Below, in pieces: positions 14,737 to 24,423 of a stretch of DNA of 42,201 bases; the first letter of the stretch is position 1; each line of letters starts with the position of its first letter. The stretch lies in contig DATEZO010000315.1 of NCBI GenBank assembly GCA_035255485.1, positions 1-42,201 on the forward strand. The letters run 5' to 3'. The stretch comes from DATEZO01 sp035255485. GTDB taxonomy: Bacteria > Pseudomonadota > Gammaproteobacteria > Burkholderiales > Burkholderiaceae_D. A program made the translations under genes and the position numbers. The notes beneath the pieces were generated by a model. That model was not told the DNA's origin and made no database searches. It saw only the letters and a program-made list of their open reading frames with translations.

Positions 14737-16386
14737 ATGTGGTCGCAAGTTTATGATCCGTTCCACAATCCTGTGATGTCGACGCTGACCGCGGCGGTTC
14801 CGGTAGTCGTAATGCTGGCTGCGCTGGCGTTTTTCCATATCAAGGCCCATATCGCCGCCCTGCTCGGCCTGATGTCCGCGCTGGCGGTGGCGATCCTGGG
14901 GTATGCGATGCCTGCGCCGACGGCAATTTCGGCAGCGTTATTGGGTGCGGCCAACGGCTTGCTGCCGATCGGCTGGATCATCCTGAACGTCATCTTCCTG
15001 TACCAGTTGACCGAGCAGAAAGGCTATTTCAAGGTCATGCAGGAAAGCATTACCGGCATCACCGTCGATCGCCGCCTGCAATTGCTGCTGGTGGCGTTCT
15101 GCTATGGCGCGTTCTTCGAGGGCGCGGGCGGCTTTGGCACGCCGGTGGCGGTGACCGGCGCGATGCTGATCGGACTGGGCTTCGCACCGCTGGCGGCGTC
15201 CGGCCTGTCGCTGATCGCCAATACCGCGCCGGTGGCGTTCGGCGCCCTGGGCACGCCGATTATCGCGCTGGCCGGCGTCACCGGGCTGGACCTGCTGCAA
15301 TTGTCCGGCATGGTCGGGCGCCAGTTGCCGTTTTTTTCGATCATCGTGCCGTTCTGGCTGATCTGGGCTTTCTGCGGCTTTCGCGGCATGACTGGTATCT
15401 GGCCGGCAATCCTGATCGCAGGCGCAAGCTTTGCGCTGCCGCAATACCTGATTTCCAATTTCCACGGCCCATGGCTGGTGGATGTCGGCGCGGCGATGAT
15501 TTCGATGGCATGCCTGACGCTTTTCCTGAAAATATGGAAACCGGCCGCGATCTGGACTTCCGCCGCCGGCAAGTTCAGCGTCGGTCAGGCGAGCGGCGCC
15601 GGTGCCACGGTGCACAGCCATGCGCGCGGCGAGGTCATGCGCGCCTGGCTGCCCTGGCTGATCCTGTCGGTGCTGGTGGTGCTGTGGGGCGTGCCGGAAT
15701 GGAAAAAACTGCTCGACGGCATCTCGGTCTTCAAGTTCGAATGGCCGGATCTGCACAAGCTGGTGCAGAGAGTGCCGCCGGTGGTCCCCAAGCCGAGCCC
15801 GGAAGCGGCGGTGTACACGCTCAACTGGCTGTCGGCCACCGGTTCCGGCATCCTGGTCGCGGCGCTGGTTTCCGGCCTGGTCATGGGATATAAGGTAACC
15901 GAACTGCTCCGGGTCTATTGGCATACGATCAAGCTGCTGCGTTATTCGCTGATGACGATCGCGGCGATGCTGGCGCTCGGCTACACGACCCGCTATTCCG
16001 GCATTGATTCCACGCTCGGCCTGGCGTTTTCCCACACGGGCGTGCTGTATCCGTTCTTCGGCACGCTGCTGGGCTGGCTGGGCGTCGCCCTGACCGGGTC
16101 GGACACCGCATCGAATGTCCTGTTCGGCGGGCTGCAGCGGACTTCAGCGCAGCAGCTTGGCCTGGACCCGGTGCTGATGGCGTCCGCCAATTCTTCCGGC
16201 GGTGTGATGGGCAAGATGATCGACGCGCAATCGATCGTGGTTGCCTCCACTGCCACCAAATGGTACGGGCATGAAGGCGACATTCTGCGCTATGTGTTCT
16301 TCCACTCGATCGCGCTGGCGTGCCTGGTCGGCCTTCTGGTGACGCTGCAGGCGTATGTTTATCCGTTTACGCTGCTGGTAAGGTAG
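14737..16386 (+). CDS. lctP: L-lactate permease (LctP family)
   Basis: Proton-coupled lactate/glycolate importer of the inner membrane, 549 residues from the ATG at 14737 (AAGGAG upstream); this matches the usual 550-residue length, whereas the frame's earlier start adds a basic, non-homologous extension. It begins MWSQVYDPFHNPVMSTL, close to LldP proteins. The family region CYGAFFEGAGGFGTPVAVTGAMLIGLGF lies near residues 119-146, and LTGSDTASNVLFGGLQ near 453-468 is another hallmark. About 13-14 membrane helices. No lactate dehydrogenase or LldR is adjacent; regulation may use the repeat array upstream. Confidence 0.95.
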   Translation: MWSQVYDPFHNPVMSTLTAAVPVVVMLAALAFFHIKAHIAALLGLMSALAVAILGYAMPAPTAISAALLGAANGLLPIGWIILNVIFLYQLTEQKGYFKVMQESITGITVDRRLQLLLVAFCYGAFFEGAGGFGTPVAVTGAMLIGLGFAPLAASGLSLIANTAPVAFGALGTPIIALAGVTGLDLLQLSGMVGRQLPFFSIIVPFWLIWAFCGFRGMTGIWPAILIAGASFALPQYLISNFHGPWLVDVGAAMISMACLTLFLKIWKPAAIWTSAAGKFSVGQASGAGATVHSHARGEVMRAWLPWLILSVLVVLWGVPEWKKLLDGISVFKFEWPDLHKLVQRVPPVVPKPSPEAAVYTLNWLSATGSGILVAALVSGLVMGYKVTELLRVYWHTIKLLRYSLMTIAAMLALGYTTRYSGIDSTLGLAFSHTGVLYPFFGTLLGWLGVALTGSDTASNVLFGGLQRTSAQQLGLDPVLMASANSSGGVMGKMIDAQSIVVASTATKWYGHEGDILRYVFFHSIALACLVGLLVTLQAYVYPFTLLVR

Positions 16387-16537
16387 CCGATGCATTCCTG
16401 CGACCGCTGATCGTGCGTTAACGCGAGGCTGCCCTGCATTGCCATGCATGAATGAGAACCCCTTCCGTCCGGTTTGACCCGAATCAATGGCGGACGATAC
16501 GGAAACGCTACATTAGCTCGTTCGATCCAGAGCAAAC

Positions 16538-17305
16538 ATGACACCGCCTGCCACCGACAACGCCTTTACCCCGACTCCAGCCGCTCCATTGAACCGGAAA
16601 CCGGCAGCGGTGTTCACCCTGCGGAAGGTAAGCAAGACTTACACGATGGGCGAAGTGCAGGTAAAGGCGCTGATCGACATCGATCTCGATCTCTACGAAG
16701 GCGAATTCGTGGTGCTGCTGGGCGCCTCCGGCAGCGGCAAGTCGACGCTGCTCAACATCCTGGGCGGACTGGATACGCCGACTTCCGGCTCGCTGATTTA
16801 TCTCGACCATGACCTGACCCGCGCCGACGATGCGGCATTGACGCAATTCAGGCGCGATCATGTGGGCTTCGTGTTCCAGTTCTATAACCTGATTCCCAGC
16901 CTCACTGCGCTGGAAAACGTGACGCTGGTGACCGAGATCAGCCCGCATCCGATGGATGCCGCCGAAGCGCTGGCGCTGGTGGGGCTGACGGATCGGTTGC
17001 ATCATTTCCCGGCGCAATTATCCGGTGGCGAGCAGCAGCGCGTGGCAATTGCGCGCGCCATTGCCAAGCGCCCCGACATGCTGCTGTGCGATGAACCGAC
17101 CGGCGCGCTGGATTTCAGCACCGGCCGGCTGGTGCTGGAAGTGCTGGAACGCATCAATCGCGAACTCGGCACGACCACTGCGGTCATCACGCACAATGCC
17201 GCCATCGCGCAAATGGCCCATCGCGTCATCTACATCAGCAGCGGCCGCATCACCCGCATCCAGGCCAACACCGCTCGACTGCCACCGGGAGAGATTGCAT
17301 GGTAA
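16538..17305 (+). CDS. ABC transporter ATP-binding protein (LolD/MacB-type)
   Basis: Cytoplasmic ATPase of 255 residues that powers the FtsX-type permease encoded next. Walker A GASGSGKST at 62-70, Q-loop Gln114, signature LSGGEQQRVAIARA at 161-174, Walker B LLCDEP at 182-187, switch His near 218 (VITHN). A 25-residue Pro/Thr/Ala-rich N-terminal extension precedes the domain. It overlaps the permease start by seven bases. It belongs to the MacB/LolD/FtsE branch, whose members act on envelope substrates or export peptides, antibiotics or lipoproteins rather than importing solutes. Confidence 0.94.
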   Translation: MTPPATDNAFTPTPAAPLNRKPAAVFTLRKVSKTYTMGEVQVKALIDIDLDLYEGEFVVLLGASGSGKSTLLNILGGLDTPTSGSLIYLDHDLTRADDAALTQFRRDHVGFVFQFYNLIPSLTALENVTLVTEISPHPMDAAEALALVGLTDRLHHFPAQLSGGEQQRVAIARAIAKRPDMLLCDEPTGALDFSTGRLVLEVLERINRELGTTTAVITHNAAIAQMAHRVIYISSGRITRIQANTARLPPGEIAW

Positions 17306-19668
17306 CCGCACGCGCACTGGACCGCAAACTGCTGCGTGACCTGTGGCGGATGCGCAGCCAGGCGATTGCGATTGCGCTGGTGGCGATGTGCGGCATCGCC
17401 AGCTTCGTCACCATGCGCGGCGCCTACGAGGCGCTGTTGTCATCGCAGGCGACATACTACGAGCGTTACCGCTTTGCCGACGTATTCGCCAACCTGAAGC
17501 GCGCGCCGCGCACCCTGCTTGACCGCGCGCGGGATATCCCCGGGGTCAACCAGGTCGATGGCCGTGTCGTGTTCGACGCATCGCTGGATGTGCCGGGACT
17601 GGACGAGCCGGCGTCGGCACGCCTGGTATCGCTGCCGGAACAGCCAGGCACCGGGTTGAACCGCGTGTATCTGCGCGCCGGACGCATGCCTCAGCCCGGT
17701 AACCGGAATGAAGTGCTTGCCAGCGAAGCATTCACGCAGGCGAACGAATTGCATCCCGGCGATTCGATCGGCGCGGTCATCAACGGTCGCAAGGAACAGT
17801 TGCGGATTGCCGGCATTGCCATCTCGCCGGAATACATCAGCGAAATCAAGGGCAATACCTTTCCGGACAATCGTCGCTTCGGCGTATTGTGGATGAACCG
17901 GGATGCCCTGGCGGCGGCACTCGACATGACGGATGCCTTCAACGATCTGGCGCTGATTCTTGCACCGCACGCCAGCAAGGCGCAGGTAATCGACAAGCTC
18001 GATATTCTGCTGGCGCCGTACGGCTCGCTTGGCGCCTACGGAAGGAAAGACCAGGTATCGCATCAATTCCTGGAAAACGAACTGGCGCAGGACCGGGTAA
18101 CCGGTATCGTCCTGCCCGCGATCTTTCTTGCCGTCGCCGCTTTCCTGATCCATGACGTGCTGCTTCGGATCACGGCGCTGCAGCGCGCCCAGATTGCACT
18201 GCTCAAGAGTTTCGGTTACGGCAATCGCGCGATCGGCCTGCATTACCTCAAGTTCGCGCTGCTGACCGTGCTGACCGGCGGCCTGCTCGGCATCGCTCTG
18301 GGAACATGGCTTGGCAACGGCCTGGCTGTACTCTACACGCGCTTTTTCCATTTTCCGGAGCTGACATTTTCACTATCCGGCTTTTCGATCGGGGTTGCCC
18401 TGTTGATTGCCGTGATGTCCGCCCTGAGTGGCGCCTTGCTGGCAGTGCGCCGCGCACTGGCATTGCAGCCGGCTGAAGCGATGCGGCCGGCATCGCCGGC
18501 GCGCTTCAGGCCTGGCCCGCTGGAAAAGCTGGGCCTGCAACGCTTCATGCCCTTGTCGGTGCGCATCGTCCTGCGCAACATGGAACGTAGCCCCGTCAAG
18601 GCGATCCTGTCCATCATCGGGCTGGCGTTTGCCGTTTCACTGATGGTGACCGGACAATATTCATTCGATGCGCTCGACGAAATCATCCGCCTTCAGTTCC
18701 GCACCGCGCAACGCGACGATGTGACAGTCAGCTTCAATGAAGCGCGCGGCGCTTCCGTCGTGCATGACCTGGCCGCGCTGCCGGGCGTATTGCGGGTCGA
18801 ACCGTTTGCAACCAGCATGGTCCGGCTGCGTTTCGGATACCGCAGCAAGAAGACCGTGATCATGGGCCTGGGCCGGTCGCGACAGCTGCGCCTGATCCTC
18901 GATGAGCGTGAACGCGCCATCGACTTGCCCGAGGAAGGTCTCGTGCTGACCGCCAAACTGGCGGACACGCTGGGCGTCACCGCCGGCGACAGAATGACGG
19001 TCGAATTCCTGGAAGGACGGCGGCAAACCGTTTCCACGATCGTGACCAGGATTGTCGACGAGCCGATCGGCGCATTTTCCTATATGGATACGGCCGCGCT
19101 GGCGCGGCTCGCATCGAGCGCCGAAACCGTATCCGGCGCATTTCTGTCGGTGGATCCGGCACACCAGACTGCGCTGTATCGCCGGCTCAAGGCCATTCCT
19201 GCAGTGGGTAGCGTCAGCCTGCGTGAGGCGACGCTGCAAAGCTTCATGGCAACCGTGGCTGAAAACCTGACCATCAATACCATCGTGCTGATCGCCTTTG
19301 CCTGCGTGATTGCCGTCGGCGTCGTCTACAATTCGGCACGCATCGCACTGTCCGAACATGCGCTGGAACTGGCCAGCCTGCGCATTCTCGGCTTCACGAA
19401 AGCCGAGGTCGGCGCGATGCTGCTGGGCGAACAGGGGCTGCTCATCCTGGCCGCCCTGCCGGCCGGCTGCCTGCTAGGCTATGCCCTCTGCGCAGTACTG
19501 TCGGCTCTCATGAGCCAGGAACTGTTCCGGATTCCGCTCATCGTCAGCGCCCGCACTTACCTGCTCTCGATCGGTGTCGTCCTGGCGGCAGCAGCCGCAT
19601 CCGGATTCGCGGTATGGCGCAAAGTGCAGCAGCTGGACCTGATCGAAGTCCTCAAGACCCGTGAATGA
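17299..19668 (+). CDS. ABC transporter permease with two FtsX domains
   Basis: Inner-membrane protein of 789 residues. A first helix (about 18-38) is followed by a large periplasmic domain (about 40-265), then three helices (about 270-385). After a linker comes a second unit with a helix near 432-455, another periplasmic domain (to about 655) and three C-terminal helices. This doubled FtsX/MacB-like layout matches the mechanotransmission-type exporters in the same group as YbbP and DevC. The start overlaps the ATPase gene and the stop overlaps the adaptor gene (ATGA), so all three are translationally coupled. The substrate is unknown. Confidence 0.92.
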   Translation: MVTARALDRKLLRDLWRMRSQAIAIALVAMCGIASFVTMRGAYEALLSSQATYYERYRFADVFANLKRAPRTLLDRARDIPGVNQVDGRVVFDASLDVPGLDEPASARLVSLPEQPGTGLNRVYLRAGRMPQPGNRNEVLASEAFTQANELHPGDSIGAVINGRKEQLRIAGIAISPEYISEIKGNTFPDNRRFGVLWMNRDALAAALDMTDAFNDLALILAPHASKAQVIDKLDILLAPYGSLGAYGRKDQVSHQFLENELAQDRVTGIVLPAIFLAVAAFLIHDVLLRITALQRAQIALLKSFGYGNRAIGLHYLKFALLTVLTGGLLGIALGTWLGNGLAVLYTRFFHFPELTFSLSGFSIGVALLIAVMSALSGALLAVRRALALQPAEAMRPASPARFRPGPLEKLGLQRFMPLSVRIVLRNMERSPVKAILSIIGLAFAVSLMVTGQYSFDALDEIIRLQFRTAQRDDVTVSFNEARGASVVHDLAALPGVLRVEPFATSMVRLRFGYRSKKTVIMGLGRSRQLRLILDERERAIDLPEEGLVLTAKLADTLGVTAGDRMTVEFLEGRRQTVSTIVTRIVDEPIGAFSYMDTAALARLASSAETVSGAFLSVDPAHQTALYRRLKAIPAVGSVSLREATLQSFMATVAENLTINTIVLIAFACVIAVGVVYNSARIALSEHALELASLRILGFTKAEVGAMLLGEQGLLILAALPAGCLLGYALCAVLSALMSQELFRIPLIVSARTYLLSIGVVLAAAAASGFAVWRKVQQLDLIEVLKTRE

Positions 19669-20912
19669 TCAATCATATGGACACACTTTCCTCTCCACCG
19701 CCGGCCAGGCAACAGCAAGGACGTGGTGCACGCTATCGCAGGTGGGCGGGAAGCGGCATTGCCGCGCTGGCAATTGCGGCAATCGCGTGGTTCCTGTTTA
19801 CGCCCGATCCGTTGCAAGTCGAGCTGGCGCAGGTAACGCAGGGGCCGATGCAGGTCACCATCGACAATCAGGGGCAGGTTCGCGTACATGACAAATATAT
19901 TGTAGCCGCACCGGTCGCTGCCGAGCTTCGGCGCATCGACCTGCATGACGGTGATCCAGTGCGCAAAGGCCAGATCGTCGCAACTCTCAGCCCGCTGCCG
20001 ATGGACGCCAGGCAAAAGCAGGAAGCCTACGCGCATCTGGATGCAACCAGAGCATTGGCGCAGGAAGCGGCCTTGAGAGTGCAGCGCGCCCTGACCGACC
20101 TGCAGTTTGCAACGAATGAGCGGACCCGCGTTGAGCGCCTGGTGGCCAACGGCTTCGTTTCGCCGCAGGCCGTGGAAAAAGCACTCACCGCGGAAGCATC
20201 CAGCCGTGCCGAATGGAACGCCGCGCAATCGCGGCAACAGGCGGCGCTGGCGGATATCAGGACGGCGGAAGCGGCACTGTTCGCAGCCGATGCCCGCACC
20301 GCCAGCGCGCGCCAGTTGCAGCTACCCTCACCGGTTGACGGTTACATTTTGAAAGTGCAGGAAAAAAGCGAACGTACGGTGAATGCAGGCATGCCCATCA
20401 TGGTGATCGGCGACCCGCTACGCTATGAGCTTGTGGTCGACGTGCTTTCCACCGACGCCGTAAAAGTCCCGCCCGGCGCCACGATGCTGGTCGAAGGCTG
20501 GGGCGGCGGCAAAAGCTTGCGCGCAAAGGTCCGGCTGGTCGAACCGGTCGCCTTCACCAAGGTCTCAGCCTTGGGCGTGGAAGAGCAGCGCGTAAATGTG
20601 ATTGCCGATCCGGTCGATCCGCTGGGACCGCTGGGCGACGGTTACCGCATCGAAGCGCGCATCATCGTATGGTCTTCCGGCAAGGTCGTGAAAGTAGCAG
20701 GCAGCAGCCTGTTTCGGATTGGCGATGTCTGGCATACATTTGTCGTGCAGGATGGGCACGCACATGCGCGTGCCGTTCGGATCGGACAACGCAATCCAGA
20801 CGAAGTGCAGATACTTTCCGGCCTCGACCCCGGCATGCTGGTAATCCGTTATCCCACCAATCAGTTGAAAGACGGCATGCGGGTTGAAACATCGGATAAA
20901 AACCGCAATTGA
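19665..20912 (+). CDS. HlyD/RND-type periplasmic adaptor of the ABC exporter
   Basis: A 415-residue membrane-fusion protein anchored by one N-terminal helix (about 33-50). The lipoyl-like half VAAPVAAELRRIDLHDGDPVRKGQIVATL (about 79-107) is followed by a coiled-coil hairpin (about 115-215), the second lipoyl half LQLPSPVDGYILKV (about 218-231) and beta-barrel domains. It would link the inner-membrane ABC permease to an outer-membrane TolC-type channel; no such channel gene is in the window. It overlaps the permease stop by four bases. Confidence 0.92.
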   Translation: MINHMDTLSSPPPARQQQGRGARYRRWAGSGIAALAIAAIAWFLFTPDPLQVELAQVTQGPMQVTIDNQGQVRVHDKYIVAAPVAAELRRIDLHDGDPVRKGQIVATLSPLPMDARQKQEAYAHLDATRALAQEAALRVQRALTDLQFATNERTRVERLVANGFVSPQAVEKALTAEASSRAEWNAAQSRQQAALADIRTAEAALFAADARTASARQLQLPSPVDGYILKVQEKSERTVNAGMPIMVIGDPLRYELVVDVLSTDAVKVPPGATMLVEGWGGGKSLRAKVRLVEPVAFTKVSALGVEEQRVNVIADPVDPLGPLGDGYRIEARIIVWSSGKVVKVAGSSLFRIGDVWHTFVVQDGHAHARAVRIGQRNPDEVQILSGLDPGMLVIRYPTNQLKDGMRVETSDKNRN

Positions 20913-20944
20913 TGCCCCCCTTGTTTTAATGTACAGGTGAAATC

Positions 20945-21979
20945 ATGAAGATTCAGGCTCCTGAACCTGCACACGATGGCAGTATGCGTGCCATGCTGCT
21001 GGACAAGCCGGGGACGCCGCTGCGCCTGGCCCGCGTGGCGATCCCCTTTCCATCCGAGCATGAAGTACTGATTCGCATCACCGCTTGCGGCGTATGCCGC
21101 ACCGACCTGCATATCGTCGACGGCGAATTGCCGCCGCACCGATTGCCGCTGATCCCGGGCCATGAAGTCGTCGGCGTGGTGGTGCATGCCGGCGAACTGG
21201 TCGGACAATTTACTGTCGGCGAGCGCATCGGCGTGCCATGGTTGGGCGGCAGCTGCCGTCATTGCGGCTTCTGCCGGGAAAATCGCGAAAACCTGTGCGA
21301 CCATCCCGTGTTTACCGGCTACGACCGCGATGGCGGCTACGCGGAATATGCCGTTGCGGATGCACGCTACTGTTTTTCATTGCCTTCCCGCTATGACGAC
21401 CTGCATGCAGCGCCGCTGCTGTGCGCCGGCCTGATCGGCTATCGCGCCTATGCCATGACCGGCAACGCACGACGGCTCGGCTTGTATGGATTCGGCGCGG
21501 CGGCGCACATCATCGCGCAGGTTGCGCGTCAGCAGGGCAGGCGGATATATGCGTTTACGCGCCCGGGCGACCTGCGCTCGCAGATATTTGCGCGCTCGCT
21601 TGGTGCCGCATGGGCCGGTGATGCGGATGCCACGCCGCCAGAACCGCTCGACGCCGCCATCATTTTTGCTCCCTCGGGCGCACTCGTGCCGAAAGCGCTG
21701 GCTGCCACGCGCAAGGGCGCAACCATCGTATGCGCAGGGATTCACATGAGCGACATCCCCGGTTTTCCGTACGCCCTGCTATGGGGCGAACGCTCGGTTC
21801 GCTCGGTCGCCAATCTGACGCGCGCCGATGGCGACGCATTTTTTGCCTTGGCAAACGAGATCGAGATACGGACCAGCCCCGTGCTGTTTGCGCTGGAAGA
21901 CGCGAATCGCGCACTGGATGCGCTGCGTGCCGGAGAATTCGACGGCGCCGCGATACTTTTGCCGCAGTCGACTGCCTGA
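20945..21979 (+). CDS. Zinc-dependent alcohol dehydrogenase (MDR family)
   Basis: Medium-chain dehydrogenase of 344 residues that would interconvert alcohols and aldehydes with NAD(P). Catalytic-zinc residues: Cys in GVCRTDLH (about 48-55) and the GHE motif (about 74-76). Structural zinc cysteines cluster in CRHCGFCRENRENLC (about 102-116). The nucleotide-binding GLYGFGAAAHIIAQ (about 176-189) is a slightly altered GxGxxG. It follows the adaptor gene by 32 bases with AGGTG before the ATG, and appears to be the last gene of the exporter operon. The closest known type is the AdhA-like group. Its link with the exporter is unexplained. Confidence 0.92.
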   Translation: MKIQAPEPAHDGSMRAMLLDKPGTPLRLARVAIPFPSEHEVLIRITACGVCRTDLHIVDGELPPHRLPLIPGHEVVGVVVHAGELVGQFTVGERIGVPWLGGSCRHCGFCRENRENLCDHPVFTGYDRDGGYAEYAVADARYCFSLPSRYDDLHAAPLLCAGLIGYRAYAMTGNARRLGLYGFGAAAHIIAQVARQQGRRIYAFTRPGDLRSQIFARSLGAAWAGDADATPPEPLDAAIIFAPSGALVPKALAATRKGATIVCAGIHMSDIPGFPYALLWGERSVRSVANLTRADGDAFFALANEIEIRTSPVLFALEDANRALDALRAGEFDGAAILLPQSTA

Positions 21980-22005
21980 TCGCTTGAACAAGGCTGAACA
22001 GGCAT

Positions 22006-22033
22006 AAAAAAACCCCGGCGCACCGGGGTTTTT
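22006..22033. terminator. Bidirectional intrinsic terminator
   Basis: CCCCGG (22013-22018), loop CGCA, CCGGGG (22023-22028), flanked by seven A on the left and five T on the right. This gives a GC stem with a U-run on both strands. It lies between the convergent alcohol dehydrogenase (plus) and cold-shock gene (minus) and should end both transcripts. Confidence 0.92.
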
Positions 22034-22051
22034 CATTTCGCTTGATCCAGC

Positions 22052-22255
22052 TTAGACAGGCTGAATGTTTGAAGCTTGCTTGCCCTTCGGGCCTGCGGTG
22101 ATTTCAAAAGACACGCGCTGGTTTTCCTGCAGCGTCTTGAATCCGCTCGACTGAATCGCCGAGAAGTGAGCGAACAGATCTTCGCCGCCTTCGTCCGGAG
22201 TGATAAAGCCAAAACCTTTTGCATCATTGAACCACTTAACAATACCAGTTGCCAT
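22052..22255 (-). CDS. Cold-shock protein (CspA family)
   Basis: A 67-residue single cold-shock domain that binds single-stranded RNA and DNA and acts as an RNA chaperone. RNP1 KGFGFITP at 13-20 and RNP2-like DLFAHFSAI at 27-35 (FAH in place of the usual FVH). AGGAT precedes the ATG. It is a monocistronic gene with its own terminator on the left. The leader from the predicted promoter is about 105 bases long, in keeping with cold-induced csp genes whose structured leader controls translation. Confidence 0.96.
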   Translation of the reverse strand: MATGIVKWFNDAKGFGFITPDEGGEDLFAHFSAIQSSGFKTLQENQRVSFEITAGPKGKQASNIQPV

Positions 22256-22373
22256 TACATATCCTAATTACAGTTTAAATTGGGCTTACGCCCTGCAGAT
22301 CGTAGTTGAAGCAAGAAGGAATGACAGACTAATACTGCACCGCTACCTCGAATCTCAACGACAGCGCATTATA
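22256..22373 (-). promoter_or_regulatory. Predicted csp promoter and long 5' leader
   Basis: A perfect TATAAT -10 on the minus strand (22368-22373) has no clear -35 at the usual distance. Transcription from about 22361 would give a leader of about 105 bases. The gap up to the diguanylate cyclase stop (22490) holds no other gene. Confidence 0.45.
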
Positions 22374-22489
22374 TCTGATAAATGGACAGCCCGTGATCTA
22401 TTTGATGAAGTCTGCATGCGGTGCGGCTTTTCCTGTTTTTCTGCTGATTTCCCGGCATGGTTGCGACAAACCATGTTTTTTCCATATCC

Positions 22490-24202
22490 TTAGCGCGCCG
22501 CCTTGCGGCTCTTCTTCGTTTCAAACATACGAATATCAGCGACCTTCAGCAAGGTTTTGGTGTCCAGCCCATCCTGCGGAAACATGGCCCAGCCCAACGA
22601 CACGCCGACATGGACTGTGCCATGCTCAAGCACGATGGGATCTTCAACCACCGACCGGATTTGTTGTTCCACCGTAATCACATTGGCAGGATTGGTTATG
22701 CCCTTCAGCAATATCACGAATTCATCGCCGCCATAGCGCGCGACGACATCATTCGCACGCACCACTGCTTTCAGGCGCGCAGCCACAGTGATCAGCACAT
22801 TATCTCCCGCCTCATGCCCGCAAAGATCGTTGATCGACTTGAAATGGTCGAGATCAATAAAAAGCAGGGTGAAATCGAACTGCCGGGAATTGCTAGCCAC
22901 TGCCTGCCGCTGCAGGAAGCCAATTTGCGCATTCAGCGATTCCCGATTGAATACCGCAGTCAGCTTGTCGATCCAGAGGTTGCACTCCATGTTGTGGAAT
23001 GTCTGCGCAAGTTGTCCGATCTCATCATGGCGCTTGATGTCAAGTATGGGCATAGGCTCGCCATTGCCCACCCTTTGCGCCGCATTCGTCAGTACCTTGA
23101 TATCACGCAGGATACGATTGAAAACGAATAACCCCAGAGTCAGCGTGATAATCGTACACATGCATGCAATGAAAATACCCTGATACAGGCTGCGCGTCAC
23201 ACCAGCCATGAAATCCGTGCGTGGAATAGCGACGATGCTGATCCAGTTCAAGCCATATTTTTGTCCGAGCTGTGCTGCCGCAATTTCGACCGCTCCCGAC
23301 CTTGCCGAAAATTGCCGTGCCATGGGAACATGCAAATTCGCTTTGTCAGCTTTCCATGCAAGTACCTGAGCATAGGTATCACGTATCAGTGCCGTCTTCA
23401 TCTGGTCGGCGCGAATTCTTTCAGGCATGCCATTAACGATCCTGACTGGCAGCTCATCCCCGGAAGTGGCAATCAGGAACCCTTCGCTATCGACAATAAA
23501 TGCCATGCCGCTTCGACTAATCGAAAGTGTATGCAAGAAATCGGTAAGTGTCTTTAACGCAACGTCAGTCGCTAATACGCCTGCCAGCGTTTGGTCTGCG
23601 CGGTGCACGGGTTTTGCCAGAGTAATGATTGGCTCTTTGGATGTGACATCGTTGTATACCGGCGACCATACCGACTTTCCCTCTTTTATTGCAGCAGCAT
23701 ACCAAGCGCGCTTTCCGGGATCGTAATTATATGAACGCAGGATTTTTTCCCGGTCTCCAGGCGCCATGACTGCGTAGACAGTATTCTTCTTGGACCATGG
23801 TTCTCGCACGGAAAGTTCAACAAGGTTTTTGTTAATACGGTTAATGCCAATGAACCGTCCGTCTTCACCGCCGAAATAGATGTAACTGTTCATCTCCTCG
23901 AACAAACTACTGGCAATCCATAATCGCTCTTCAATGAATGCCAGATTGTTAAAAAATGATCGCGCATTGGGAACCGTATCCGGGTCGGGCAGAACCGAAT
24001 TCAATGCGATCAAGGCGCCGGTCAGACGCTGCTCTGTTGCAACAGTAATACGGTTAACCATATCCAGCAGAATGCGATGCGAAAGATCATTGACTGCATT
24101 TTCACCGGCACGAAAAGAAACCCAGCCGATGCCAACAGAAACAAAGATTACCAGCAACACAAATGGCAAAACCAACTGCTGCCACAATGAGAATCTTTTC
24201 AT
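22490..24202 (-). CDS. Membrane diguanylate cyclase with dCache sensor
   Basis: Makes cyclic di-GMP from two GTP in response to an external ligand. The 570 residues run: helix 1 (about 9-30), a periplasmic double-Cache region (about 35-320, with YNYDPGKRAWYAAAIKEGKSVWSPVYNDV typical of dCache_1), helix 2 (about 340-360), a HAMP-like linker, then a GGDEF domain from about 405. The domain has DKLTAVFNRESL at its start and intact RYGGDEF, with the inhibitory site RAND five residues before GGDEF, so product feedback is expected. GGAGGAGG precedes the ATG. It is transcribed alone, near a polysaccharide cluster that cyclic di-GMP commonly influences. Confidence 0.95.
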   Translation of the reverse strand: MKRFSLWQQLVLPFVLLVIFVSVGIGWVSFRAGENAVNDLSHRILLDMVNRITVATEQRLTGALIALNSVLPDPDTVPNARSFFNNLAFIEERLWIASSLFEEMNSYIYFGGEDGRFIGINRINKNLVELSVREPWSKKNTVYAVMAPGDREKILRSYNYDPGKRAWYAAAIKEGKSVWSPVYNDVTSKEPIITLAKPVHRADQTLAGVLATDVALKTLTDFLHTLSISRSGMAFIVDSEGFLIATSGDELPVRIVNGMPERIRADQMKTALIRDTYAQVLAWKADKANLHVPMARQFSARSGAVEIAAAQLGQKYGLNWISIVAIPRTDFMAGVTRSLYQGIFIACMCTIITLTLGLFVFNRILRDIKVLTNAAQRVGNGEPMPILDIKRHDEIGQLAQTFHNMECNLWIDKLTAVFNRESLNAQIGFLQRQAVASNSRQFDFTLLFIDLDHFKSINDLCGHEAGDNVLITVAARLKAVVRANDVVARYGGDEFVILLKGITNPANVITVEQQIRSVVEDPIVLEHGTVHVGVSLGWAMFPQDGLDTKTLLKVADIRMFETKKSRKAAR

Positions 24203-24423
24203 GCCTCCTCCAACATGACAGGGCTTTTCAAGAAGTCTTTTTATTGTTTTTTAGGAAACCGATTATAAACTTTCCATCATAAATTAAGTTTCTATTTTGT
24301 AAAATATGGTTACAAAAATGAATGTGAAATCGTAAATATATTTATCTGAAATGCCATTGGCGTGTATAAATCTTCTCCTCCGGGCTAAACTTGCCTCTAT
24401 TTTCATGATTCACACTTCTTTCC

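Noticed and set aside
14938..16035. 365-codon minus-strand frame opposite lctP
   Set aside because: Composition rich in Arg, Gln and His without motifs; the lctP product on the other strand is unmistakable.
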